The notes under the pieces: generated by a model
Seen by the model: only the letters and a program-made list of their open reading frames with translations
Told to the model about the DNA's origin: nothing
Databases searched by the model: none
Shown: piece after piece, positions 31,932-40,689 of the stretch
Position numbering within the stretch: position 1 is the first letter of the stretch
Layout: each line of letters starts with the position of its first letter
Position numbers and translations under genes: made by a program
Assembly: GCA_020845705.1 (NCBI GenBank)
Contig: JADLFH010000067.1
Coordinates: 1-64,000, forward strand
Source of the DNA: Microthrixaceae bacterium
GTDB taxonomy: Bacteria; Actinomycetota; Acidimicrobiia; Acidimicrobiales; Microtrichaceae
DNA length: 64,000 nucleotides
Reading direction: 5' to 3'

Positions 31932-32582
31932 ATGGAGATGCTGCGTGACGACGAGGATGGGTGGCGCGCTGCCGCTGACCTACTGGCGGAGGGGCGAATC
32001 GTCGGCATCCCGACCGACACCATCTACGGAGTCGCGGCGCCGGTCGCCGCTCCGGGGGTTGTTGCCCGCCTCTTCCCGCTGAAAGACCGGGAGTTGGGCA
32101 AACCCCTCGCTGTCCTGGTCGCAGATCTGAACCAGGCTCGTGAGCTGGTGGAAGTGTCGCCACTTGCCGAAGCCGTCGCTGCCAGGTGGTGGCCCGGCGC
32201 CCTCACGATCGTGTTGCCCCGCACCGAGCGCTTCGACGTAGACCTGGGTGGCGCTGGGGACACCGTCGGTGTCCGCTGTCCCGCCCACCATCGTGTGGTC
32301 GAGCTGTGCCGCCGAATGGGGCCGCTCGCCACTACTTCGGCCAATCGTTCTGGCCGTCCAACTCCGGCGGCCGCCGCCGACGTCGCGCTGGCCCTCGACG
32401 GCACCGAGGTAGCGGCGGTCCTCGACGGCGGTGTCCTGGTCGCCTCTGCGTCCACTGTGGTGCGTGTGGACGGTGACGAGATCGAGGTGCTCCGCGAAGG
32501 TGCGGTCTCGGCGAGAGAGCTTGCCGGTGTAGTAGCCGAAGCAGACCGTTTTCCGCGGCCAGAGGGCACCGTCGCGTCATAA
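31932..32582 (+). CDS. tsaC: L-threonylcarbamoyladenylate synthase (Sua5/YrdC family)
   Basis: A 216-residue YrdC-domain protein making threonylcarbamoyl-AMP from Thr, bicarbonate and ATP for the t6A modification of ANN-decoding tRNAs. Family motifs in order: GIPTDTIYGVAAPV, PLKDRELGKPLAVLV (KxR and SxN-type region), WWPGALTIVLPRT, DTVGVRCPAHH and TTSANRSGRPTP. It lacks the extra C-terminal Sua5 domain, so it is of the short TsaC length class. No clear ribosome-binding site precedes ATG 31932; TTG 31920 is a possible alternative start. In mycobacteria a sua5 gene likewise lies just upstream of a wecA-like gene and the atp operon. Confidence 0.88.
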   Translation: MEMLRDDEDGWRAAADLLAEGRIVGIPTDTIYGVAAPVAAPGVVARLFPLKDRELGKPLAVLVADLNQARELVEVSPLAEAVAARWWPGALTIVLPRTERFDVDLGGAGDTVGVRCPAHHRVVELCRRMGPLATTSANRSGRPTPAAAADVALALDGTEVAAVLDGGVLVASASTVVRVDGDEIEVLREGAVSARELAGVVAEADRFPRPEGTVAS

Positions 32583-32591
32583 CCTCGACCC

Positions 32592-33011
32592 ATGGGGTTG
32601 TGGAAACGTGTAATCGAAGGTGTCGACGAGCTGGCCGGCGTCGCGTTCTTCGAAGGCTTTAGCGCCCAGGAACGTTCGCGGGTGATCGAGTTGTCGACCG
32701 AGCTCGACATCGAGCCGGGGACGGTCCTCATCGACCAAGGTGACACCGGGCTGGACTGCTTCGTCGTGCTGGACGGCACCGCTGCGGTCTACATCGGTTC
32801 GGAATACGTGAACTCCGCGGGGAAGGGCAGCGTGGTGGGGGAGATGGCGTTGGTGGATCACCGCCCACGTAGCGCGAGCGTGATCGCTGAGACACAGATG
32901 AAGGTGCTGCGTTTCGACGCTCGGCGGTTCAAGACCCTCCTGTCGGAGATGCCCAAGGCCGAGGAGCGGATCATGGCGATGCTCACCGCCCGTCTGAGGT
33001 CCAACTCCTGA
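32592..33011 (+). CDS. Cyclic-nucleotide-binding domain protein
   Basis: A 139-residue protein consisting of a single CAP/PKA-type cNMP-binding domain. The phosphate-binding cassette is GSVVGEMALVDHRPRSASVIAE, with the conserved Glu and Arg that contact the ribose and phosphate, and the domain opens with FFEGFSAQERSRVIELSTEL. No DNA-binding domain follows; the C-terminal helix (EERIMAMLTARLR) matches the end of single-domain members. It starts nine bases after the tsaC stop, so probably is cotranscribed. It may be a nucleotide-sensing regulator of an unknown partner. Confidence 0.85.
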   Translation: MGLWKRVIEGVDELAGVAFFEGFSAQERSRVIELSTELDIEPGTVLIDQGDTGLDCFVVLDGTAAVYIGSEYVNSAGKGSVVGEMALVDHRPRSASVIAETQMKVLRFDARRFKTLLSEMPKAEERIMAMLTARLRSNS

Positions 33012-33020
33012 AGGGGGACC

Positions 33021-34505
33021 TCAGATCTGCAGAGCAGAGTCCGGCCCAACGATTGTCGTGGCACCGATGAGATCTTCGACCAACAGAGTGGCCATCGCGT
33101 CGGTGTCGCTCGTGGTCGCCCAAGCCCGGTGGCCCTCCGGGGTCAACACGCTGGCGTGTGCCCGTGACGCGACGCCGTCACGTTCGTGCATCACGGTGAA
33201 CGACTCCACCGTCGCGGGTCCTTCATAGCTCTCGATCACAGATCGCCCGGGCTCGGCGGCATCGATCTCGGACTGCGGGTGGGCGTATCGGAACCCGCCG
33301 GAGCGTGGAGGCCGGCCGGAGTACACGCCGAACGCATGCTTCTGGATGATCCCACCGTTGGCGGTCACCAAACCGATCGATTGCGGATCCGAGCGCAGCA
33401 CGTCGACCATCGTGGCGATGGCGTGGCCGACGGGGTTGTTCCACGGTCCCCCCGCGAAGCACAACCCACCCCCGACGCTGAGCTGTCTGTCGAGTGGGAT
33501 GTCCAGTTCCTTGCATGCCAACTGCACAGCGGAGGGGAAACAGGAGTACACGTCGAGATGGGCGAGCTCCTCGATGCCCACACCCGCTAGGTCGAGGGCG
33601 GCACCACCGGCCACCCGCATGGCGGGTGAGCTGATCATCGAGGAGCGTTCGGAGAGGAACGGATCTGCGCCGTCGGTTCCGGACCAGATGAAGACCCATC
33701 GCTCGCGTGGGATGCCGCGGCGGTTCGCCTCGGCCGCCGAGCACATGATGAGCGCCGAGGCCATGTCAACGTCGGGGTTGGACACCATCCGCTTCGTGTA
33801 CGGCGAGCCGATGTAGCGGTTCGTCTCGTCGACCGTGGCGATCTCCTCCGCCGAGTGAGGAAGCTGGTCCCATGCGTAGGGGTTGGTTGCAGCCACAGCG
33901 GAGAACCCGGCCCAGAGCTCGCCGAGGAATCGTTGGTGATCTTCGGCGCTTCGGCCGGCTTCATGGCGAAGCGCGGACTCGAAGAGGGGATAGCACTGCG
34001 TGGGCATGAGGATCCCGTGGGCCAGTTCGGCCGGATGACCCAGATCGAGTGACTGCGTGTCGCCCCATGTGGGCAGCTCCGTCGGCTCCTGGGTGGTCCA
34101 ACGGGGCCGCCGGTTCTTCCGGCGGAGCGCTTGGCGGGTCCGGTACGACTCACCGCCACAGACCACGGCCACGTCGCAGCGACCTTCGGCGATCGCGAGG
34201 GCGGCCTTGTTGACGAGCTGTTGGGGTGTGTTGCCTCCCATCGCCGGGTACCAGCGCTCGGTTGGTGCTGCTCCCCACCTCGCCGCCACAAGGCGCGCCG
34301 GGTCGTAGTAGCGCCACGACATCACCGGCGCCACCGCGATCACCTCCGCCGCGCCCAGGAGGGTGGAATCGCCGGCGTCGGCCCCGGCCGCCTCCGCGGC
34401 GCGGGCCATCAGCTCGACGGGCTCTGGGCCGCCTTCGCGGTCGAGGTGCTGTCCGACACCGACGAGGACTGGGAGTCGGGGATCGATGCCCGAGGGGAGC
34501 GCCAT
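33021..34505 (-). CDS. Thiolase-like acetyl-CoA acetyltransferase family protein
   Basis: A 494-residue thiolase-fold protein longer than typical thiolases (about 390-400). The core has LPVLVGVGQHLDREGGPEP, LDVYSCFPSAVQLACKELDI and GGLCFAGGPWNNPVGHAIATMVDVL. The thiolase nucleophile Cys is not at its usual place (AMGGNTPQQLVNKAALAIAEG). The last 80 residues (SYEGPATVESFTVMHERDG, ASVLTPEGHRAW) form a beta-rich extension that may stand in for a DUF35/OB partner. It is divergent from rpiB. ATG 34505 is preferred to the in-frame start 34538, though no strong ribosome-binding site is seen. Confidence 0.8.
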   Translation of the reverse strand: MALPSGIDPRLPVLVGVGQHLDREGGPEPVELMARAAEAAGADAGDSTLLGAAEVIAVAPVMSWRYYDPARLVAARWGAAPTERWYPAMGGNTPQQLVNKAALAIAEGRCDVAVVCGGESYRTRQALRRKNRRPRWTTQEPTELPTWGDTQSLDLGHPAELAHGILMPTQCYPLFESALRHEAGRSAEDHQRFLGELWAGFSAVAATNPYAWDQLPHSAEEIATVDETNRYIGSPYTKRMVSNPDVDMASALIMCSAAEANRRGIPRERWVFIWSGTDGADPFLSERSSMISSPAMRVAGGAALDLAGVGIEELAHLDVYSCFPSAVQLACKELDIPLDRQLSVGGGLCFAGGPWNNPVGHAIATMVDVLRSDPQSIGLVTANGGIIQKHAFGVYSGRPPRSGGFRYAHPQSEIDAAEPGRSVIESYEGPATVESFTVMHERDGVASRAHASVLTPEGHRAWATTSDTDAMATLLVEDLIGATTIVGPDSALQI

Positions 34506-34580
34506 GGGTCGGCAGGATAGGCAGCACGCCGCGCCCACCCGGTTCGGGGGGTTGGTCGGGGCCCAGGTAGGCTCCCGCCG

Positions 34581-35033
34581 ATGTCACGAATCGCCGTCGG
34601 CGCCGATCACGCCGGTTTCCGTCTGAAGCAACTTCTGGCAGGCCGTCTGCTGGTCCTTGGCCACGAAGTGGACGACCACGGAACCATGAGCGAGGAGCGG
34701 GTCGACTATCCCGACTTCGCCGTGAGCGTGGCCAGAGCGGTCGCCGGCGGCGACGCCGAGTTGGGCGTCTTGGTGTGCGGGTCGGGCGTGGGGGTGTCCA
34801 TCGCCGCCAACAAGGTCGCGGGCATCCGCGCCGCCACCGTCCACGACTTCACCTCCGCTCGCCTTGCCCGCGAGCACAACGACGCCAACATCGTCTGCCT
34901 CGGTGCCCGCTTCATCGGCGAACAGGTCGCGATAGACGCACTCGACGCGTTCCTCGACGCGGGCTTCGAGGGCGGACGCCACGTCGAACGCGTCGCCAAG
35001 ATCACCGCGCTCGACGCGCAGCTCACCCAGTAG
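34581..35033 (+). CDS. rpiB: Ribose-5-phosphate isomerase B
   Basis: A 150-residue RpiB/LacAB isomerase interconverting ribose 5-phosphate and ribulose 5-phosphate. Motifs are IAVGADHAGFRLK, DYPDFAVSVARAVAGGDAELGVLVCGSGVGVSIAANKVAGIRAA (the 'CGTGxG' region reads CGSGVGVSI with the Cys base retained) and REHNDANIVCLGAR. Length fits the family. It is followed by glyA after nine bases. Confidence 0.93.
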   Translation: MSRIAVGADHAGFRLKQLLAGRLLVLGHEVDDHGTMSEERVDYPDFAVSVARAVAGGDAELGVLVCGSGVGVSIAANKVAGIRAATVHDFTSARLAREHNDANIVCLGARFIGEQVAIDALDAFLDAGFEGGRHVERVAKITALDAQLTQ

Positions 35034-35042
35034 GAGCACACG

Positions 35043-36281
35043 ATGGCCTGGCCCACCGATCGAGATGACGAGCTGTTCGCGCTCATCGACAGAGAAGTCG
35101 AACGCCAGAACACCGGACTCCAACTCATCGCATCGGAGAACTTCACCTCACCGGCGGTCATGGAGGCCACCGGTTCGGTTCTCACCAACAAGTACTCCGA
35201 GGGCTATCCCTCCAAGCGCTACTACGGCGGGAACCGGATCATCGACGAGGTGGAGGATCTCGCCCGTCGGCGTGCGTGCGAGCTCTTCGGCGCCGACCAC
35301 GCCAACGTGCAGCCCCACTCCGGGGCCAACGCCAACGTGGCGGTGTACCTGGCCCTCTTGGAACCCGGCGACAGCGTGTTGGGGATGAGCCTCGACCACG
35401 GTGGGCACCTCACCCATGGTTCGCCCGTCAACATCTCCGGGCGCATCTACAACTTCAGCGGCTACCGGGTCACGGCCTCGGACGAACGCATCGACTTGGA
35501 TCAGCTACGGGATCTCGCCCATGAGCACCGGCCGAAGATGATCGTCGCCGGCGCCACCGCCTACCCCCGCATCATCGACCCCGAACCGATCCGCCAGATC
35601 TGTGACGAGGTGGGGGCGCTGTTCCTCTTCGACGCGGCACACATCGCCGGGCTGATCGCCGGGGGTGTACACCCCAACCCCGTTCCCTACGCCGATGTCG
35701 TCACGTTCACCACCCACAAGACGCTGCGAGGTCCCCGCGGCGGGACGATCCTGTGCCGATCGGAGCACGCGGCGGCCATCGACAAGGCTATCTTTCCCGG
35801 CCTCCAGGGTGGGCCTCTCGAACATGTCATAGCGGCGAAGGCGGTCGCCTTCCGTGAGGCGGCGGACCCGTCCTTCCGCGAATACGCGGCGCAGATCGTC
35901 CGCAACTCCCAGGCGCTCGCCGAGGGTCTGGCCAAAGCGGGTTTCCGCCTGGTGTCGGGCGGGACCGACAACCACCTGATGCTCGTCGACCTGCGGGCGT
36001 TCGACGCCGAGCTGACCGGCAAGGATGCCCAGATCGCTCTCGACGCCGCGGGGATCACCCTGAACAAGAACACGGTGCCCGACGACCCGCGCTCGCCTTT
36101 CGTCACCTCGGGGCTGCGGATCGGAACCCCTGCTGTGACCACCCAGGGGATGGGCGAGGTGGAGATGGGCCACATCGCCCGCTTCGTCGCCAGGGTGTTG
36201 CGGGACCCCGCCAACGAAGCCGAGCAGGCGGCGGTGCGCGACGAGGTCCGTTCGCTGTGCTCCAAGTTCCCCCTCTACTGA
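35043..36281 (+). CDS. glyA: Serine hydroxymethyltransferase
   Basis: A 412-residue PLP enzyme that interconverts serine and glycine with tetrahydrofolate. [23 protein letters not shown] and [24 protein letters not shown] are the N-terminal signatures. The PLP-binding Lys is in [14 protein letters not shown] (Lys 226). [35 protein letters not shown] follows. RBS TAGGAGCACACG precedes ATG 35043. Cotranscribed with rpiB. Confidence 0.97.
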   Translation: MAWPTDRDDELFALIDREVERQNTGLQLIASENFTSPAVMEATGSVLTNKYSEGYPSKRYYGGNRIIDEVEDLARRRACELFGADHANVQPHSGANANVAVYLALLEPGDSVLGMSLDHGGHLTHGSPVNISGRIYNFSGYRVTASDERIDLDQLRDLAHEHRPKMIVAGATAYPRIIDPEPIRQICDEVGALFLFDAAHIAGLIAGGVHPNPVPYADVVTFTTHKTLRGPRGGTILCRSEHAAAIDKAIFPGLQGGPLEHVIAAKAVAFREAADPSFREYAAQIVRNSQALAEGLAKAGFRLVSGGTDNHLMLVDLRAFDAELTGKDAQIALDAAGITLNKNTVPDDPRSPFVTSGLRIGTPAVTTQGMGEVEMGHIARFVARVLRDPANEAEQAAVRDEVRSLCSKFPLY

Positions 36282-36324
36282 CCCCGCCCTCCCTCAAGTG
36301 GGTGGCAACTAGGTTCGGTGACCG

Positions 36325-37554
36325 ATGAGGTCGTCGTGGTCGCTCGTCGTGGTGTTCGCGGCAGCGGCGCTCACGACGTTCGTGCTGACACCGGTGGCCA
36401 TCGGCATCGCCCGCAGGTTGGGTGCCGTCGTGCCGCCAGGGGACCGTCGGGTCCACACCGAGCCGACGCCCACCCTCGGCGGTATCGCCATGTTCGGTGG
36501 GCTTGGGGCGGGGCTGGCCGCAGCAGGGATGCGGAGCTCGTTCGACGAGATTTTCGCATCACGCACGACGATCCTGGGGATCGTCGGCGCAGCTGCGGTC
36601 ATGTGGATCTCCGGGTTGGTCGACGATCTGCGGGAGGTGTCTGCGCCGGCGAAGCTCGCCGCCATGGTGCTCGCCGGTTCGGTGCTGGTGATGTCGGGAA
36701 CACAGATCATCAACGTTCCGATCCCCTTCGTCGGCTTCACCGTCTTGGCGCCCGACCTGGCAGTGGTCGTGTCGATCTTGTGGGTCGCGGTCATGGCGAA
36801 CGCAACGAACCTCATCGACGGGCTCGACGGACTGGCAGCGGGGATCATCGCCATCGCCGCGGGTGCGTTCCTCCTCTACAGCATGAAGCTGGATGACGCC
36901 GGAGCCATGGAAGCGACGAACGTCGGGCCGCTGGTCGCCCTGATAGTGGTCGGTATCTGCGTGGGGTTCCTGCCGTGGAACTTCCACCCGGCGAAGGTGT
37001 TCATGGGCGACTCGGGAGCGTTGCTGCTCGGTCTGTTGATGGCAGCGTCGACCATCGCGGTGGGCGGCCAGTCGGACAACTCGTTCACCGGCCAGTCATG
37101 GTTCTTCTTCGCTCCGTTGGTGCTGCCGATCGTCATCCTCGGAGTGCCGCTCTTCGACATGGCCTTCGCCATCCTGCGAAGAACCACCCGACGCACCGGC
37201 TTCGCGACCGCCGACAAGGACCACCTGCACCACCGGCTCCTGCGGTTGGGACACGGCCACCGCCAGGCGGTGCTGATCCTTTGGGCATTCACCGGGTTGT
37301 TGTCGTTGTTCGCACTGGTGCCCGTGCTGACCCGCCGGGGGACGGGTCTGTGGCCGATCGGGGTGGCCGCGGTCGCGCTGCTGCTCTTCACGATGCTGCG
37401 CCCCCGCGTCCAACGACGCGACGGCCTCTCGGTCCGACGGGGAGACGACCCCGAGGTTGACCTCTCGTCACGCTCGACGGATGGCGACCCGTGGTATGAG
37501 TCACCACATCGTCTTTCTGGTAAGAACTCGCAGAACGAAGGGCGGGGGGTCTGA
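36325..37554 (+). CDS. wecA: Undecaprenyl-phosphate GlcNAc-1-phosphate transferase (WecA/MraY family)
   Basis: A 409-residue polytopic membrane glycosyl-1-phosphate transferase. Conserved cytoplasmic motifs are SGLVDDLREVSAP (catalytic Asp-Asp), MANATNLIDGLDGLAAG, KVFMGDSGALLLG and DKDHLHHRLLRLGHGHRQAV (the HxHH-type motif of the WecA group rather than MraY). It starts arabinogalactan, teichoic acid or O-antigen linkage in the bacteria where it is known. In mycobacteria the orthologue lies next to the atp genes, and here a Liv ABC cassette separates the two. Confidence 0.88.
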   Translation: MRSSWSLVVVFAAAALTTFVLTPVAIGIARRLGAVVPPGDRRVHTEPTPTLGGIAMFGGLGAGLAAAGMRSSFDEIFASRTTILGIVGAAAVMWISGLVDDLREVSAPAKLAAMVLAGSVLVMSGTQIINVPIPFVGFTVLAPDLAVVVSILWVAVMANATNLIDGLDGLAAGIIAIAAGAFLLYSMKLDDAGAMEATNVGPLVALIVVGICVGFLPWNFHPAKVFMGDSGALLLGLLMAASTIAVGGQSDNSFTGQSWFFFAPLVLPIVILGVPLFDMAFAILRRTTRRTGFATADKDHLHHRLLRLGHGHRQAVLILWAFTGLLSLFALVPVLTRRGTGLWPIGVAAVALLLFTMLRPRVQRRDGLSVRRGDDPEVDLSSRSTDGDPWYESPHRLSGKNSQNEGRGV

Positions 37555-37657
37555 TGGACAACTCCGGTACTTGGCTCGTAACCGAGGCGCGGTGGTGCAG
37601 GCGGTAACCCGATTCCTGGCAGCCTTGGTCTGGCTCACATCGACGAAGCGAGGAATT

Positions 37658-39085
37658 GTGAAGCGGTCAATCGTTATCTGTCTGATCATCGTCACGTTGG
37701 TGGCGTCGGCTTGCGGTTCGAAGGAACAAGTAGCGGAGAAATCGCCAGTCGATGGTGGCGGAGCTGTGACATCGACAACGCGACGATCGACCGACGCCCA
37801 GGTATTCGGCACACTCGAGTCTCCGTGTGGCAAAGCTCCGGAGGGCAAGACCGTCACCATCAAGGCAGAGGAAGCGGGTCGTGGGACCGACCGGCTCTAC
37901 ATCGGTGTTGGAAATGATCGAACCGCCGACGCCCAGCCGGGAATGAACAAGGAACTCTGGGACACGACACTCGCGTTCGTGGCCTGGTGCAACGAGCAGG
38001 GTGGAGTGGCGGGTATCCCGCTCGATCCGATTGACATCGATGGTCGGTACTTCCACGTCGAGGAGGCGATGACCACCGCCTGTTCGGAGACGTTCGCGCT
38101 CGTCGGCGGTGGGTTGGTGTTCGACAATCAGGTGTTTTCGGGCAAAGACGGGTCCGACTTCCACAAATGCAGGCTCATTGCAGTACCGGGCTTCGCCGTG
38201 TCGACCGACTTCGCAGAGGCAAGTGGCGTCATCCAGCCACTCCCCAACCCTGCACATAGGAAGTCCGCGGTCTGGCTACAGGATGTTGCTTCGCTGTTTC
38301 CCGAGGAGGTCGCCAAGACCGTGGCCGTTTATGGCGAAGGGGTGACCTCGATCGCCATAAACCGTGACCAGATCAAGGAGACCGCGAAGGCTGCCGTGCC
38401 GGAGATGAAGTTCCTCGACGACATCTCCTACAAGCTCATCGGCCAGGACTTCTCCGTGATAGCGCAGAAGGTGATCGACTCGGGTGCCACGGCACTTACC
38501 TTTGTCGGCGACCCGGTGAACTATTCAGCTCTGCTGGCAGAGCTGAAGAACCAGGGATGGGATGGCCCGTCGTTCGTGAATGTGAACGAGTACGACCAGC
38601 GGCTGTTCCTGAAGGGCGAGGACGTGGCCGACAACGTGCTCATCCGCTCGTCCATCCACATGTTCGAAGAGGCCAACGAGTTCCCGGCAATGCAGCAGCT
38701 CTTGGACATCGTCTCACGGTTTGGTCCCGAGAGTCCGACTGTCGCTGCGCTGTCGGTGCAGTCGTTCTCGGCCGGCCTGCTGTTCGCCCAGTCGGTGAAG
38801 GACTGTGTGGAGGGTGGATCGGGCGAGATCAGTCGGGTCTGCGTGTTCGACGCGGCGAAGAAGGTCGATCACTGGGATGCGGGCGGTCTTCACGCCGACA
38901 CCTCTCCCGCGGCCAATGAACCCCCCTCGTGCTCGATGCTGATCAGCGGGAAGGACGGCAAGTTCATAAGGCGCTTCCCCGAAGAAGTTACGAAGGACCG
39001 GGGTTTCCATTGTGACGAGGATCTGACCGTGGATCTCGAGGGCGATCTCGGCACAGGTCGAATCGATCCCAGTTCACCGTATTGA
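37658..39085 (+). CDS. Liv-type ABC transporter substrate-binding lipoprotein (first of two tandem paralogs)
   Basis: A 475-residue periplasmic-binding-protein type 1 lipoprotein. The signal is VKRSIVICLIIVTLVASAC with Cys 19 in the lipobox. YIGVGNDRTADAQPGMNKELWDTTLAFVAWCNEQGGVAGIPLDPIDID, GEGVTSIAINRDQIKETAKAAV and LIGQDFSVIAQKVIDSGATALTFVGDPV fit the LivK fold. GTG 37658 follows GCGAGGA; the longer upstream frame has no signal peptide. Protein sequence is roughly three-quarters identical to the next gene's, but this copy has a less GC-rich, less regular codon pattern. It probably feeds the permease encoded downstream. Confidence 0.87.
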   Translation: MKRSIVICLIIVTLVASACGSKEQVAEKSPVDGGGAVTSTTRRSTDAQVFGTLESPCGKAPEGKTVTIKAEEAGRGTDRLYIGVGNDRTADAQPGMNKELWDTTLAFVAWCNEQGGVAGIPLDPIDIDGRYFHVEEAMTTACSETFALVGGGLVFDNQVFSGKDGSDFHKCRLIAVPGFAVSTDFAEASGVIQPLPNPAHRKSAVWLQDVASLFPEEVAKTVAVYGEGVTSIAINRDQIKETAKAAVPEMKFLDDISYKLIGQDFSVIAQKVIDSGATALTFVGDPVNYSALLAELKNQGWDGPSFVNVNEYDQRLFLKGEDVADNVLIRSSIHMFEEANEFPAMQQLLDIVSRFGPESPTVAALSVQSFSAGLLFAQSVKDCVEGGSGEISRVCVFDAAKKVDHWDAGGLHADTSPAANEPPSCSMLISGKDGKFIRRFPEEVTKDRGFHCDEDLTVDLEGDLGTGRIDPSSPY

Positions 39086-39246
39086 TCGTGCCACCGTGAA
39101 CCTGCGCGCGGTTGCCTTCCTCAGGCTAGGTTTCGGCGCTCTGTCAGAGATCGCCGGGGCGACGACCGATGGGGACCTGTCTCCATTGCTCGGTTCGCCA
39201 TCCGCTGATCTACGTTTTCGGCCACGTTGGCCAAGGGGGAATGCCC

Positions 39247-40668
39247 ATGAAGCGGTTGCTGGTCGCATGCCTTGCTCTTGTCGCGCTCGTGACCTCGGCG
39301 TGTGGAGCGAAGCACTCCGAGAACTCGGTGGTCAGCGGGGAGGGCAACGGCACGCCAAGCACCCAGCCTCCGGCGGCCACGAAATCCTTCGGCACCCTCG
39401 AATCACCGTGCGGGAAGGCGCCTGAGGGCAAGACCGTCACCATCAAGGCCGAGGACGCCGGCCGAGGGACCGACAAGCTCTATATCGGTGTCGGCAACGA
39501 CCGCACCGCCGACGCACAACCGGGCCTGAACAAGGAGTTGTGGGATACGACCTCGGCGTTCGTCGCATGGTGCAACGAGCAGGGCGGCGTCGCGGGAGTT
39601 CCGCTGGAGCCGGTTGACATCGACGGTCAGCTCATCAGGGTGGAGGCGGCGATGACCACTGCTTGCGCCGAGACCTTCGCCCTGGTCGGCGGCGGTCTGG
39701 TGTTCGACAACCAGATGTTCTCGGGCAAGGACTCCTCCGACTTCCACAAGTGCAAGCTGATCGCGATCCCCGGCATCGCGGTGTCGACCGACTTCTCCGA
39801 AGCGAACGGTGTCATCCAGCCCATCCCGAACTCCGCGTACAGCCAGTCCGCGATCTGGCTGCACGACATCGCGAAGCTGTACCCCGAAGAGGTCAAGAAG
39901 ACCGTCGCCATCTTCGGCGAGGGCGTGACCTCGATCGCGATCAACCGCGACCAGATCAAGGGCACTGCGAAGGCTGCGGTACCCGAGATGAAGTTCCTCG
40001 ACGACATCTCCTACAAGCTCATCGGCCAGGACTACTCCGTGATCGCCCAGAAGGTGATCGATGCGGGGGCGACAGCCCTCACCTTCGTGGGTGAACCGGT
40101 CTACTTCTCCACGCTGCTGGCGGAGCTGAAGGCAAAGGGCTGGAACGGACCCGCCTTCGCGAATGCGAACCAATACGACCAGAAGTTGTTCGTCAAGGGC
40201 AACGACGTGGCCGACAACGCCCTGATCCGCATCGTCATCCACCCCTTCGAGGAGGCGGACAAGTACCCCGCGACCCAGCAGTTCCTAGACACCCTCAAGG
40301 AGTACGGCCCGCCTGATGTCACGATCGCATCGCTCGGCGCACAGGGCTTCTCGGCGAACCTGCTGTTCGCCCAGTCGGTCAAGGACTGTGTGGCGAACGG
40401 GTCCGGCGAGATCAGCCGGGTCTGCGTCATCGAGGCCGCCAAGAAGATCAAGGACTGGGACGGTGGGGGACTTCATGCCAGGACGTTCCCCGGCAGTATC
40501 AAGCAACCCACCTGCTCGATGCTGCTCAGCGGCAAGGACGGGAAGTTCGTGCGCCGCTTCCCCAAGGACGCTGACAAGGACGACGGCCTTCACTGCGACG
40601 AGTCGCTGAGTGTCGAGATCGAGGGTGACCTCGGCAAGGGCAACGTGGATCCGAGCCTTCCCTACTGA
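39247..40668 (+). CDS. Liv-type ABC transporter substrate-binding lipoprotein (second tandem paralog)
   Basis: A 473-residue paralog of the 37658 product, with signal MKRLLVACLALVALVTSAC and the Cys at residue 19. Mature parts carry the same blocks (FGTLESPCGKAPEGKTVTIK, LVGGGLVFDNQMFSGKDSSDFHKCKLIAIPG, SCSMLLSGKDGKFVRRF). The start is taken as ATG 39247, eight bases after the AAGGGGGA; ATG 39241 is in frame but too close to it. A 160-base gap precedes it, room for its own promoter. Cys-containing loops conserved in both copies suggest a disulfide. Confidence 0.88.
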   Translation: MKRLLVACLALVALVTSACGAKHSENSVVSGEGNGTPSTQPPAATKSFGTLESPCGKAPEGKTVTIKAEDAGRGTDKLYIGVGNDRTADAQPGLNKELWDTTSAFVAWCNEQGGVAGVPLEPVDIDGQLIRVEAAMTTACAETFALVGGGLVFDNQMFSGKDSSDFHKCKLIAIPGIAVSTDFSEANGVIQPIPNSAYSQSAIWLHDIAKLYPEEVKKTVAIFGEGVTSIAINRDQIKGTAKAAVPEMKFLDDISYKLIGQDYSVIAQKVIDAGATALTFVGEPVYFSTLLAELKAKGWNGPAFANANQYDQKLFVKGNDVADNALIRIVIHPFEEADKYPATQQFLDTLKEYGPPDVTIASLGAQGFSANLLFAQSVKDCVANGSGEISRVCVIEAAKKIKDWDGGGLHARTFPGSIKQPTCSMLLSGKDGKFVRRFPKDADKDDGLHCDESLSVEIEGDLGKGNVDPSLPY

Positions 40669-40689
40669 TCCGGCGCAGCAACCGACACC

